A stretch of DNA of 64,000 nucleotides from contig JAIPBL010000024.1 of the NCBI GenBank assembly GCA_021739645.1, forward strand, positions 1 through 64,000. Direction: 5' to 3'. Below the pieces are notes generated by a model. It searched no databases. It was not told the origin of the DNA and worked only from the letters and a program-made list of their open reading frames with translations. The position numbers and the translations under genes were made by a program. Origin of the DNA: Saprospiraceae bacterium. GTDB lineage: Bacteria; Bacteroidota; Bacteroidia; Chitinophagales; Saprospiraceae. Below, in pieces: positions 34,540 to 42,243 of this stretch. The stretch's first letter is position 1, and each line of letters opens with the position of its first letter.

Positions 34540-36069
34540 ATGACCATTTACCGTCAATACCTTGTAAGCAGCCTGTTCCTCTTGCTTGCCATGTACGTAA
34601 ACGCCCAAAAACATGATTATTTTTGGGTCATGGGCTATAGCAGTAGCTCAACCACCACCGCCCAAGGCGGCACGGACATAGACTTCAATTATTCCCCACC
34701 GGACACTTCCTACGTCTTCCGGGCAATGAATATCGGTTATAACTGTGCCTCGGTTTGCGATAAGGACGGGAACTTGCTTTTCTATACCAATGGTTGCTAC
34801 ATCGCTGGCCCGGACAACCTGCCAGTGATGAACGGGGGCGGACTAAACCCCGGTTGGGTGGCCGACGAATACTGTGAGTATGGGTATTTGGCCGTGCAGG
34901 GCAGCATGTTCATCCCATTGCCAGGCAGCGACCATTTGTACCATCTCTTTCACCTAGGTCTGGAATGGGTGGACGGCATCGGGGGAGTGAGCAACTTTCT
35001 GTACCATTCTGTCATTGACCAGAGCCTCGACAATGGACATGGTGAAGTGGTGAACAAAAATTCCGTTTTATTGACAGACACGCTTGCCGTAGGCAAGCTG
35101 ACGGCCACCAAGCACGCCAACGGGCGTGACTGGTGGATTATGACACAGAAAATGTTCTCGGATACCTATTATTCGTTCCTGTTTGGCCCGGACAGTATCC
35201 AGGGGCCATTCGAGCAGCATATAGGCCCGGCCAATATGGACGACAACGGTACGGGGCAAGCCGTATTTTCGCCCGACGGCAGCGCCTATGCCCATTACGA
35301 CATCTACAACCACCTCAATATCTTCGACTTCGACAGGTGCTCAGGGTTGTTGTCCAATCCCGTACACATCCAAATACCCGAATTCGGGGACACGCTGCCA
35401 TCAGTTGGCGGGTTGGCCATTTCCCCAAATTCCCGTTTCCTTTATGTCTCGAATACCTACAAGGTATACCAGTTCGACCTGTGGGCAGACCCGGTGGCTT
35501 TGAGCAAAAAGACGGTGGGGGTCTATGATGGGTATGCCTCGCCCTTCGGCAGTGCCTTTTTTTCCTGCCAGCTTGCGCCCGACCATAAAATCTACATCAA
35601 TTGCCCGGGCGGGGAAAACGTGATGCACGTCATCACCGAGCCGGACAAGGAGGGGCTGGCCTGTGGTTTTGCACAGCACAGTTTCCCATTGCCTACCTAC
35701 AATGGTGCCAGCATGCCCAATTTCCCCAATTACAGGTTGGGGCCCTTGGTGGACAGCCCGTGCGACACCTTGGATTACGTGGGTGCTGCAGGGGAGGGCT
35801 TTCCGGTTCAAAGCTTGCTGGCCCTATTCCCCAACCCCGCCAGCCAGTACGTAACCGCCGACCTCACCCTCCCCGACTACTCCGGCCAGCACAAAACTGA
35901 GCTACTCCTCTTCAACCCGCTGGGGCAGGCAGTGGCCTCGCACATCCTTGCCCCCTACTCTTCGCTGCACCGCTTTGAGGTGGGCGGGCTGCCTTCGGGC
36001 ATCTATCTCGTTGTGCTGAAAATGGACGGTAAGGTGGTAGGGCTGGAAAAAGTGGGGATTTTCCGTTAA
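34540..36069 (+). CDS. T9SS-secreted beta-propeller protein (propeller C)
   Basis: 509 residues with signal peptide (MTIYRQYLVSSLFLLLAMYVNAQ). It shares with propellers A and B the motifs KHANGRDWWIMTQ, FDFDRCSGLLS, LAISPNSRFLYVSN and NYRLGPLVDSPCDT, and ends in a type A sorting domain (LLALFPNPASQYVTADLTL..., PSGIYLVVLK). Its ATG is 2 bp after the stop of the beta-helix gene, so the two are one operon and likely translationally coupled. Surface location is predicted; the ligand is unknown. Confidence 0.85.
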   Translation: MTIYRQYLVSSLFLLLAMYVNAQKHDYFWVMGYSSSSTTTAQGGTDIDFNYSPPDTSYVFRAMNIGYNCASVCDKDGNLLFYTNGCYIAGPDNLPVMNGGGLNPGWVADEYCEYGYLAVQGSMFIPLPGSDHLYHLFHLGLEWVDGIGGVSNFLYHSVIDQSLDNGHGEVVNKNSVLLTDTLAVGKLTATKHANGRDWWIMTQKMFSDTYYSFLFGPDSIQGPFEQHIGPANMDDNGTGQAVFSPDGSAYAHYDIYNHLNIFDFDRCSGLLSNPVHIQIPEFGDTLPSVGGLAISPNSRFLYVSNTYKVYQFDLWADPVALSKKTVGVYDGYASPFGSAFFSCQLAPDHKIYINCPGGENVMHVITEPDKEGLACGFAQHSFPLPTYNGASMPNFPNYRLGPLVDSPCDTLDYVGAAGEGFPVQSLLALFPNPASQYVTADLTLPDYSGQHKTELLLFNPLGQAVASHILAPYSSLHRFEVGGLPSGIYLVVLKMDGKVVGLEKVGIFR

Positions 36070-36282
36070 ACACATCATAAGGCATAAATCCTCCCATCAC
36101 ATTTCATCTTTGGCAAATCATTTGGCCGATTCTCAAAAAAACGAATTCCTCACCCGCCCGTGCAATCATTTCCCAAAAAAAGCGTCCTTAGCTTCCGGTG
36201 GTTAAAACGCCGTTAAATTCCATCCCCCGGTTCGTTCCGGCACAAACATTTCATCACCGTTTATTGTAATGTTGTCATCCAA

Positions 36283-36314
36283 ATTGGGATTCTGCCGTTA
36301 GACCCGTAACTTTG
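36283..36314 (+). promoter_or_regulatory. Bacteroidota promoter of the tail-specific protease gene
   Basis: ATTG at 36283-36286, 20-bp spacer, TAACTTTG at 36307-36314; this matches TTG-N17-23-TAnnTTTG. Transcription would begin near 36321, leaving the TTG at 36325 almost without leader and favouring ATG 36346 or 36400 as start. Confidence 0.75.
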
Positions 36315-36345
36315 AAGCCCAAATTTGTCTAATAACTCAACAACG

Positions 36346-38499
36346 ATGCTTGACCATCCTCAGCAAATATCTTTTTTAAACCGCACAAAAGAAGTGATTA
36401 TGAAAAACAAAGGTCTCCTGCTAACCCTTGTGGCTGCCGCTGGCTTGTTCTTGGCGTTCTATTTCCCAGTGAACACCGCCCAGAAAGAGGCAACGCTCAT
36501 GCAGTCCATCCTGACTGACTTGAACTACTACCACTACCAGCCGCTGGAGGTGAACGACAACCTTTCGGAGAAGCTTTACGGCCTTTTCCTCGACCGCATG
36601 GACGGCAGCCGCCGCTGGCTGACCCAAGCCGATGTGGCCAAACTTGATGCCTGGAAGCAAAAATTGGACAACGAGGCCAACGACGGCACTTTTGCCTTTC
36701 TTGACCAAATTACCCAAATGCAACAGGCTGGTATCAAAAAAACACAAGCCTGGTATCGGGAGTTTCTTGATAAGCCGTTTGATTTTAAGCAAAATGAATC
36801 GGTTGAAACGGACGGCGATAAAAAACCATTTGCCAAAAACGACCAAGAACTCAAGGAGTACTGGCGCAAACAGTTGAAGTGGGAAACCCTCAGCCGCCTG
36901 ACCGAAAAACTGGAGAAAAAAGAAAAAGGTGATGCCGATTTCAAAGATAAAACCTACGAGGAACTGGAAGCCGACGCCCGCAAGGAAGGGCTGAAAGTCT
37001 ATGACGACTGGTACGACCGCCTCGGAAAGCGCAAGCGCAACGAGTTCCTGAGCTTGTACCTCGACACTTTCACCAATGTATTTGACCCGCACTCCAATTA
37101 CCTGGAGCCGATTGATAAGCAGAATTTCGATATCCAAATGTCGGGACGGTTGGAAGGCATCGGCGCAAGGTTGCAAACCGATGGCGAGAGCACCAAGGTG
37201 AGCGAAGTTATCGTTGGCGGGCCGGCCTGGAAGCAGGGCATGTTGAAAGACAACGACAAAATCCTGAAAGTAAAACAAGATGGCGAAGCCGAGTGGACCG
37301 ACCTCACCGGCATGGTCATCAACGATGTCGTGCAGCTTATTCGTGGAAAGCCGGGTACCAAGGTGATACTTTTCATCAAAAAAGCCGAAGGCGGTACCAC
37401 GGAAGAGGTTACTATTGAGCGTGACATCGTGATTTTGGAAGAGGGCTTCGCAAAGTCGTTGCTCATTGATTCACCCCAAAAAGAGAAAATCGGCTACATC
37501 CGGTTGCTGAAGTTCTACGCCGATTTCAACAACAAAGATGGCCGCCGCTGCGCCGAAGACATCGCCGTGGAATTGGAGAAACTCAAACAGGCCAACGTGC
37601 AGGGCATCATCCTGGACCTCCGCGGCAACGGCGGCGGCTCACTACGTGATGTGGTGAAAATGGGCGGATTTTTCGTGGAAGAAGGCCCCATCGTTCAGGT
37701 GAAATCAAGGTCTCGCAACCCAGAAGTGCTCACCGATGACGACCCAAGTGTTCAATACAAAGGTGCCCTCATCGTGATGGTTGACCAGTTCAGTGCTTCT
37801 GCCTCTGAGATTTTGGCGGCAGCACTACAAGATTACGGTCGGGCAATCATCGTGGGCACCGGCAATTCCACTTTTGGTAAAGGCACGGTGCAGCGTTTTT
37901 TCGACTTGGACGCCGTTGTGCGCAACAACCCCGAAGTGAAGCCACTTGGTGAGGTGAAACTTACGGTTCAAAAGTTTTTCAGGGTAAATGGCGGCTCTAC
38001 GCAGCTCAAGGGCGTTATTCCAGACATCATTCTCCCCAGCAACTGGCTGTATGTTGAGACCGGCGAAAAAGAGGAGGAGTTTCCGATGGAGTGGACGCAG
38101 ATTGACCCTGTGCCTTATGCCCAGAATGTCTATTCCCTGAGTGGTCTCCCAAAAATCAAGGAAATGGCCGACACTCGTATCAAGAACAACGAGGTGTTTC
38201 AGGTAATTGACCAACGAGCGAAGCGCTTAAAAGAACTCCGGGATGACACCGACCATACACTGAATCTTGACGAGTACTTGGAAGAGAACAAAAAGCTGGA
38301 TGAAGAGGATAGTAGCTACACCAAGCTTTTTGACCGTGAAGTGCTTACCAGCATCCAAAACCTCCCGGTTGACATGACAAGTATCAATGCCGACGAAAGC
38401 AAAAAAGCCCGCAATGAAGAGTGGCTGAAAGGCGTTAAGAAGGACGTTTATCTTCTGGAAACACTGAACATCATGCACGACTTGATGACGATTAATTAA
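36346..38499 (+). CDS. prc: tail-specific carboxy-terminal processing protease (Prc/Tsp, peptidase S41)
   Basis: 717 residues from ATG 36346; Met 36400 (MKNKGLLLTLVAAAGLFLAFYF) is the likelier true start as it begins the signal sequence, giving 699. Order: signal/anchor, N-terminal Tsp helical domain, PDZ domain (about 255-345, LEGIGARLQTD, GMLKDNDKILKV), S41 serine protease core with VDQFSASASEIL (Ser nucleophile) and TFGKGTVQ (Lys base), and a C-terminal domain. It degrades or trims periplasmic proteins at their C-terminus. The helical spacer at about 160-200 is charged and long. A strong promoter precedes it and a hairpin terminator follows. Confidence 0.92.
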   Translation: MLDHPQQISFLNRTKEVIMKNKGLLLTLVAAAGLFLAFYFPVNTAQKEATLMQSILTDLNYYHYQPLEVNDNLSEKLYGLFLDRMDGSRRWLTQADVAKLDAWKQKLDNEANDGTFAFLDQITQMQQAGIKKTQAWYREFLDKPFDFKQNESVETDGDKKPFAKNDQELKEYWRKQLKWETLSRLTEKLEKKEKGDADFKDKTYEELEADARKEGLKVYDDWYDRLGKRKRNEFLSLYLDTFTNVFDPHSNYLEPIDKQNFDIQMSGRLEGIGARLQTDGESTKVSEVIVGGPAWKQGMLKDNDKILKVKQDGEAEWTDLTGMVINDVVQLIRGKPGTKVILFIKKAEGGTTEEVTIERDIVILEEGFAKSLLIDSPQKEKIGYIRLLKFYADFNNKDGRRCAEDIAVELEKLKQANVQGIILDLRGNGGGSLRDVVKMGGFFVEEGPIVQVKSRSRNPEVLTDDDPSVQYKGALIVMVDQFSASASEILAAALQDYGRAIIVGTGNSTFGKGTVQRFFDLDAVVRNNPEVKPLGEVKLTVQKFFRVNGGSTQLKGVIPDIILPSNWLYVETGEKEEEFPMEWTQIDPVPYAQNVYSLSGLPKIKEMADTRIKNNEVFQVIDQRAKRLKELRDDTDHTLNLDEYLEENKKLDEEDSSYTKLFDREVLTSIQNLPVDMTSINADESKKARNEEWLKGVKKDVYLLETLNIMHDLMTIN

Positions 38500-38515
38500 G
38501 TTGGCAGTTGGCAGT
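38500..38515. repeat. two-copy TTGGCAG heptamer right after the prc stop
   Basis: GTTGGCAGTTGGCAGT begins at the base after the TAA (38497-38499). It uses the same 7-bp unit as the array in the chitinase leader at 41254-41293. Confidence 0.75.
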
Positions 38516-38545
38516 CTGGAACTGCTTTCTTTCAAGTTTTCAGCA

Positions 38546-38589
38546 AACAAAAAGGGCGAAGTTGGATGACCAATTTCGCCCTTTTTGTT
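38546..38589 (+). terminator. prc: terminator after prc
   Basis: 20-bp arms (AACAAAAAGGGCGAA.../...TTCGCCCTTTTTGTT) with one G-T pair and a 4-base loop, 46 bp downstream of the prc stop. Confidence 0.9.
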
Positions 38590-38605
38590 TTTGCGATACA
38601 CTGCT

Positions 38606-38730
38606 ATACTTCGCTCCAATAGGTTTTGTGCAAATCCAAAAAGCATGATTCAGTCAAAACGCCTTTCGGTGTTGAGTTTAGGCTCAGTTCACAAAACTGA
38701 AAATGCACAAAACCTATTGGCGCCGAGTAT
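38606..38730. mobile_element. MITE-like 125-bp element with 27-bp terminal inverted repeats
   Basis: Terminal repeats 38606-38632 and 38704-38730 match 24 of 27, including 17 consecutive bases (CCAATAGGTTTTGTGCA). The 71-bp interior has no coding frame. No target-site duplication is evident, so an old or non-autonomous element is inferred. Confidence 0.6.
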
Positions 38731-38981
38731 TAGGCATACCGGCTTTACAGAATTTTTGGGATTAACAAGGCAGCGAAGACTGGTAAAATTGCACCTTTTC
38801 TGGCAGCAAAGCAGTAAATGAGTTTTTCAATTTCGTTCCACAATCTTTTTCAGCTAAACCAAAAAAAAATGACCACTTAACCTGAAAAGTCTTGTTTTTA
38901 CAAGGGTTGAGACTGAGTCCCTTTGGCCAATCAGTTATAGAATCAGTGCTAACCTTTCATCTGCCATTCCTCCGCAGGCGC

Positions 38982-39254
38982 TTATTCCTCCTCATTGAAA
39001 TAAAAACTCAGCACCCCGCTCGGACATTTCTTCACTTGCTCAACGATGCGCTCCATGCTGGCGCCTTCCGGTTTTATCCAAGGACGTTCCATGGGGTTGA
39101 ACACTTCTGGCAAGCCAGTCATTTTTTTCCAACAGACAGTTGAATGGATGCAGGTGCCGGGTTTCCAGACGATAGTAACCTCGCCGTTGGTGTATTTTTT
39201 TGTGATGTCGTTTATGTTGTCATTTTTGCAGCGGTGAAAGTTAAGATGGGGCAA
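38982..39254 (-). CDS. small iron-sulfur protein (YjdI/Fer4_19 type)
   Basis: 90 residues. It matches the divergent 4Fe-4S mono-cluster family: KKYTNGEVTIVWKPGTCIHS, GLPEVFNPMERPWIKPEGAS, EQVKKCPSGVLSFY. The family usually starts just before (N)DITKKY, but there is no ATG there; the only usual start codon is TTG at 39254, two bases after the DinB stop (39257), suggesting translational coupling or a decayed start. Role of the family (iron-sulfur redox) is not established in detail. Confidence 0.75.
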   Translation of the reverse strand: MPHLNFHRCKNDNINDITKKYTNGEVTIVWKPGTCIHSTVCWKKMTGLPEVFNPMERPWIKPEGASMERIVEQVKKCPSGVLSFYFNEEE

Positions 39255-39256
39255 TT

Positions 39257-39781
39257 CTAGTGCTTATTGACCAAAATGTGGTGATGGTGTTCCGTGTGGT
39301 AGGCATTCCAGAGCAGGACTTCCCGAAGGGTCATCTTGCCCATGAGCGGGTGCGGCACGACTAGTTTGTCCAATTGCGCCTCCGAAAACCTGCTCATCTT
39401 CCGGTTGAGCTTTCGATTCAATGCCGTCAATTCAGCTATCAATTTTTCTTTTTCATCGGGCTGCGTGTCGGGCATGTTTTGTGAAAAAGGGGATACCCTG
39501 CCAACATTGGCTGCCAACTTTTCATGGTATCGGTCCACGATGGTTTGATAGTCCCTCGAAGGGCGGTTGGCCTTCCCAAATCGAAAGCGAAGCACAAAAC
39601 CCGGCAGCGAAACGCCTAACAACAACGGCTTAGTGCTTTGAATCAAGTGGATGATGTGCTGTCCGGTCGTCCATTTTCCGGCAGGGCCTTGCGCCCATTT
39701 TTCAGCAGCATGGCTTTGTAGCCAATGGGTCAAATTGCCGTGTTTTTCATCCAATAGTGCTGCGATTTTTAGCTTTTCCAT
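39257..39781 (-). CDS. DinB-family protein
   Basis: 174 residues, cytoplasmic four-helix bundle of the DinB/YfiT family: metal-site histidines include GQHIIHLIQS near residue 43 and the C-terminal AYHTEHHHHIL. Such proteins are thiol transferases or metal-dependent enzymes with mostly unknown substrates. It immediately precedes the small Fe-S protein gene (2-bp gap), suggesting one operon. Confidence 0.8.
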   Translation of the reverse strand: MEKLKIAALLDEKHGNLTHWLQSHAAEKWAQGPAGKWTTGQHIIHLIQSTKPLLLGVSLPGFVLRFRFGKANRPSRDYQTIVDRYHEKLAANVGRVSPFSQNMPDTQPDEKEKLIAELTALNRKLNRKMSRFSEAQLDKLVVPHPLMGKMTLREVLLWNAYHTEHHHHILVNKH

Positions 39782-39854
39782 GGCTGATATTTTTATTAAA
39801 AACTTGTTGCAAAGCCAATTGCCCTAAAAGGAAAAATCGGGGCTTTAAACTTCC

Positions 39855-41363
39855 TCAATGCCCCCCATCAAAGTATTTACCCGGTGTTGAGTTGTCCCGG
39901 TTGCGTTGCTGCCGCCGCATTTTCCGCCGCATTTTTCTTTTTTCTTTTTTGGACAAACGGTGCCCCGTCAGTACCCGAGGGGCATTGACTTGCCGCTGCA
40001 CGAACCACTCCAGCGGAGGAAGTCGTCCGATGGTAGCCAGTCCACTCGTTTCTTCCCAGAAAAGCAGCTCGTTGCAAAGTGCAGCTTTCAGCGCATCGGC
40101 CAGTGGCGTCCGTTCGATGATGCCCCGCTGGCTTGGGCTTTCCACACAGTCCCCAGTGATATCCCAGACAATTGCCCCGGCCAGCCCGTGGTCAAGGATG
40201 TAACGGGCCTTTTGCGCCACCGAACGCTCATCGTCAAAAGTCACGAAGGTGTTGGTGCTTTTGCTCCGCAAATAGGGTGCTTGCGCAATGCTGTCCCAGT
40301 CGTAAAAAAACAGCCCTTTTTTCGCTAGGATATTGTAAAACGTGGGAGATCCGGCGTCCTCCGCAAAGGTTCGGCTATCCATCGATTGCATCGAGCCGAC
40401 ATGCAGGCCGGGCGTGCTCCTCGTCTTCATGGCCCGCCCATAAAACGGCACGCCGATACATATTTTCTCCGGTGGCACGCCGTAGTATTCCATCAGGTGG
40501 TGAATGGTGCTGTGCAGGTCAAAGCCATTGATGCCCTTCGCTGGCGGGTAGAGCGGTGCGTTGTGATTCGTCACCGAAAAGTCCCGACCATAAAAATCGT
40601 AGGTCATCATGTTGATGAAGTCAAGGAGGTGCGTCACCTCGCCCCATTCGATGTCTTCCATGCGGGTGGGCGCACAGCCGAAGGCCGCCGAAAGGTAAAG
40701 TTGGCGGTCGTTGTACGGTTGGAGCGCATCGAGGGAATCCCGGATTTCCCGAAGCAGCAGCGTGAAGTTCTCCTGGTCATCGGGGCCGCCGCCATTTGAG
40801 CGGTAGCCTGGGTATTCCCAGTCAAGGTCAATGCCGTCGAGGTTGTAGGTGTGCACCATCTCGGCGCACGAGTGGGCGAATCGTCGTCGTTTCTCGGAAC
40901 TGGCGGCGATTCGGGAAAAATATTGCGACAGCGTCCAGCCGCCAATGCTCACGAAGACCTTGACACCGTGTTCGTGCGCTTTGTCCACCAGCGAGGTGCC
41001 GGGTACATGCCACTCGGCCTGCCCAAAATCCCTGCGCCTTGCGTAGCCGGGCGGCGCTGCAGTGTCTATTTCCCCCAATAAAATCAATTTGTCGGTGCGG
41101 GGGTCAAAGGGCACGACGCTGCCATCGGGCCTCGGCTCAAAAAAGGCGTAGTTGAGGATGGTATATTTTGAATAGTCAATGGTGGCTGGGTTCACGAGCT
41201 GCTGGCGGTCGTAGAATTTCCAGCTCGGGTAGTAGCCGATCACCTCTCGGCAGGGCAGTTGGCAGTTGGCAGTTGGCAGTTGGCAGTTGGCAGCCAGCAG
41301 CAGGCTGATTGCCGAAGGCAGCAATTTAAAAAGACCAATAGTCCAACGTTTTATGGGAATCAT
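39855..41363 (-). CDS. GH18 chitinase, secreted
   Basis: 502 residues with an N-terminal hydrophobic signal segment (LFKLLPSAISLLLAAN). The GH18 catalytic motif DGIDLDWEYPGY carries the proton-donor glutamate; substrate-cleft residues recur in SIGGWTLSQYFS, MTYDFYGR and GVPFYGRAMK. Residues 24-37 (ANCQLPTANCQLP) are the translation of a CAGTTGG heptamer array at the signal/mature junction. The C-terminus is a lysine/arginine-rich tail (KKEKRKMRRKMRRQQRNR), no T9SS domain. It hydrolyses beta-1,4-N-acetylglucosamine chains. Its start codon overlaps the next gene's stop by 4 bp (ATGA). Confidence 0.9.
   Translation of the reverse strand: MIPIKRWTIGLFKLLPSAISLLLAANCQLPTANCQLPCREVIGYYPSWKFYDRQQLVNPATIDYSKYTILNYAFFEPRPDGSVVPFDPRTDKLILLGEIDTAAPPGYARRRDFGQAEWHVPGTSLVDKAHEHGVKVFVSIGGWTLSQYFSRIAASSEKRRRFAHSCAEMVHTYNLDGIDLDWEYPGYRSNGGGPDDQENFTLLLREIRDSLDALQPYNDRQLYLSAAFGCAPTRMEDIEWGEVTHLLDFINMMTYDFYGRDFSVTNHNAPLYPPAKGINGFDLHSTIHHLMEYYGVPPEKICIGVPFYGRAMKTRSTPGLHVGSMQSMDSRTFAEDAGSPTFYNILAKKGLFFYDWDSIAQAPYLRSKSTNTFVTFDDERSVAQKARYILDHGLAGAIVWDITGDCVESPSQRGIIERTPLADALKAALCNELLFWEETSGLATIGRLPPLEWFVQRQVNAPRVLTGHRLSKKEKRKMRRKMRRQQRNRDNSTPGKYFDGGH
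41254..41293. repeat. GGCAGTT heptamer array within the chitinase leader
   Basis: Five exact GGCAGTT units plus 5 bases of a sixth (41254-41293). They encode residues 24-37 of the chitinase on the minus strand. A change of one unit would shift the reading frame, so the count can vary only by three units without loss. Confidence 0.9.
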
Positions 41364-41731
41364 GGAAAAATCTTGTAGGCTTTTTCAGCGAGCAATTTTG
41401 GCTTGAGGTCATCTTCTAAATCCATGCCGCCGATGAAAGCATGGGCTGGATTATGGGGAAGTGGGTCATAGCAGGTGTAAAGTTCCACATCATAAACCGC
41501 TTGGGCAGGCAGTTCCAGCAATCTAAATTTGGCAACATCTCCAATGGATTTTTCAGGAGTGGAAAGGGTTTTCACGTCAACACTCAGTTGCCCACTGTCT
41601 TTTTCTCGCAATTTGAAAGCCCTTGAAGTCGGGCTACCATTTGGGTTGAAATATTTGCGAATTGGGTCAAAATACGTTCTTCGCCAGAGAAATTCACTGG
41701 CTGGAACAGGTTGATAATCATGCTTTATCAT
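41360..41731 (-). CDS. hypothetical protein, overlapped by both neighbours
   Basis: 123 residues, no signal peptide or membrane segment (MIKHDYQPVPASEFLWRRTYFDPIRK...). It has SIGDVAKFRLLELPAQAVYDV in the middle and a C-terminus rich in Lys. I do not recognise a family. The stop overlaps the chitinase start by 4 bp and its start overlaps the 3' end of the upstream gene (41718-41731), so it is translated as part of a tight operon of 41718-42152, this gene and the chitinase. Confidence 0.7.
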   Translation of the reverse strand: MIKHDYQPVPASEFLWRRTYFDPIRKYFNPNGSPTSRAFKLREKDSGQLSVDVKTLSTPEKSIGDVAKFRLLELPAQAVYDVELYTCYDPLPHNPAHAFIGGMDLEDDLKPKLLAEKAYKIFP

Positions 41732-42152
41732 TCAGCCAAGTGATTAATTTTGGGAGGTTGCTCATTTCAAATATGCCTTGTTCTGGCTGTTTTTTACCGC
41801 CCACGCTCACGTATTTCCATTTTTTGTTGGGGTAAAAAATGAACTCCACCGACTTCCCGTCATTGCGAAGCTCAATGACAATTTCACCTACCGCACCAGC
41901 ACAGGCTTGTTCGATTTTCGTGTCTGGATAACTGGAAAACAAGTTTCGAGAAAGGCTGATGGAATCGTCAATCGCTCCTTCGTCCGGCTTCAGCGCACCC
42001 TCACCATCCCAGTCCGTTTCCAAATTTCTCAGATTGGCCAAAAAATCAAGCAGCTTGCCTTCCGCTGTCTCAACCATCGAAGCAGCAGTTTTTTGAACCG
42101 TATCCGACACCGCTTCACGTGTCTCCCGAACTGGCATTTTTTTTAAATCCAT
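41718..42152 (-). CDS. hypothetical protein with a conserved WDGEGA motif
   Basis: 144 residues, soluble. The central ETDWDGEGALKPDEGAID resembles the NWDGYGA motif of a widespread family of small bacterial proteins; a downstream beta-rich part (VIELRNDGKSVEFIFYPNKKWKYVSVGG) follows. It lies first in a three-gene operon ending in the chitinase, overlapping the next gene by 14 bp. Function unknown; the paired small genes could also be a toxin-antitoxin-like set, but I have no sequence evidence for that. Confidence 0.7.
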   Translation of the reverse strand: MDLKKMPVRETREAVSDTVQKTAASMVETAEGKLLDFLANLRNLETDWDGEGALKPDEGAIDDSISLSRNLFSSYPDTKIEQACAGAVGEIVIELRNDGKSVEFIFYPNKKWKYVSVGGKKQPEQGIFEMSNLPKLITWLNDKA

Positions 42153-42212
42153 GACAAATACTTTTCAAATTTGGCAAAAAAGAATAATCAAAGTTACTAA
42201 AAAAACAAGGCT

Positions 42213-42243
42213 ACTGCGCAAGGGGCGACCGCAAGGGTTGCCC
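42213..42243. repeat. hairpin repeat between hypothetical and aldehyde dehydrogenase genes
   Basis: AGGGGCGACC...GGTTGCCCCT forms a near-perfect hairpin within a sequence of the (T)AGGGGC(A/G)ACC type common as dispersed repeats in many bacteria. It lies directly before the dehydrogenase stop (minus), so it may also terminate that transcript. Confidence 0.6.

Larger units (their letters stand above)
38500..38981. other. intergenic region with repeat, terminator and a MITE-like element
   Basis: This 482-bp gap holds the heptamer pair at 38500-38515, the prc terminator (38546-38589) and an inverted-repeat-bounded element (38606-38730). Beyond these I see no gene. Confidence 0.6.
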
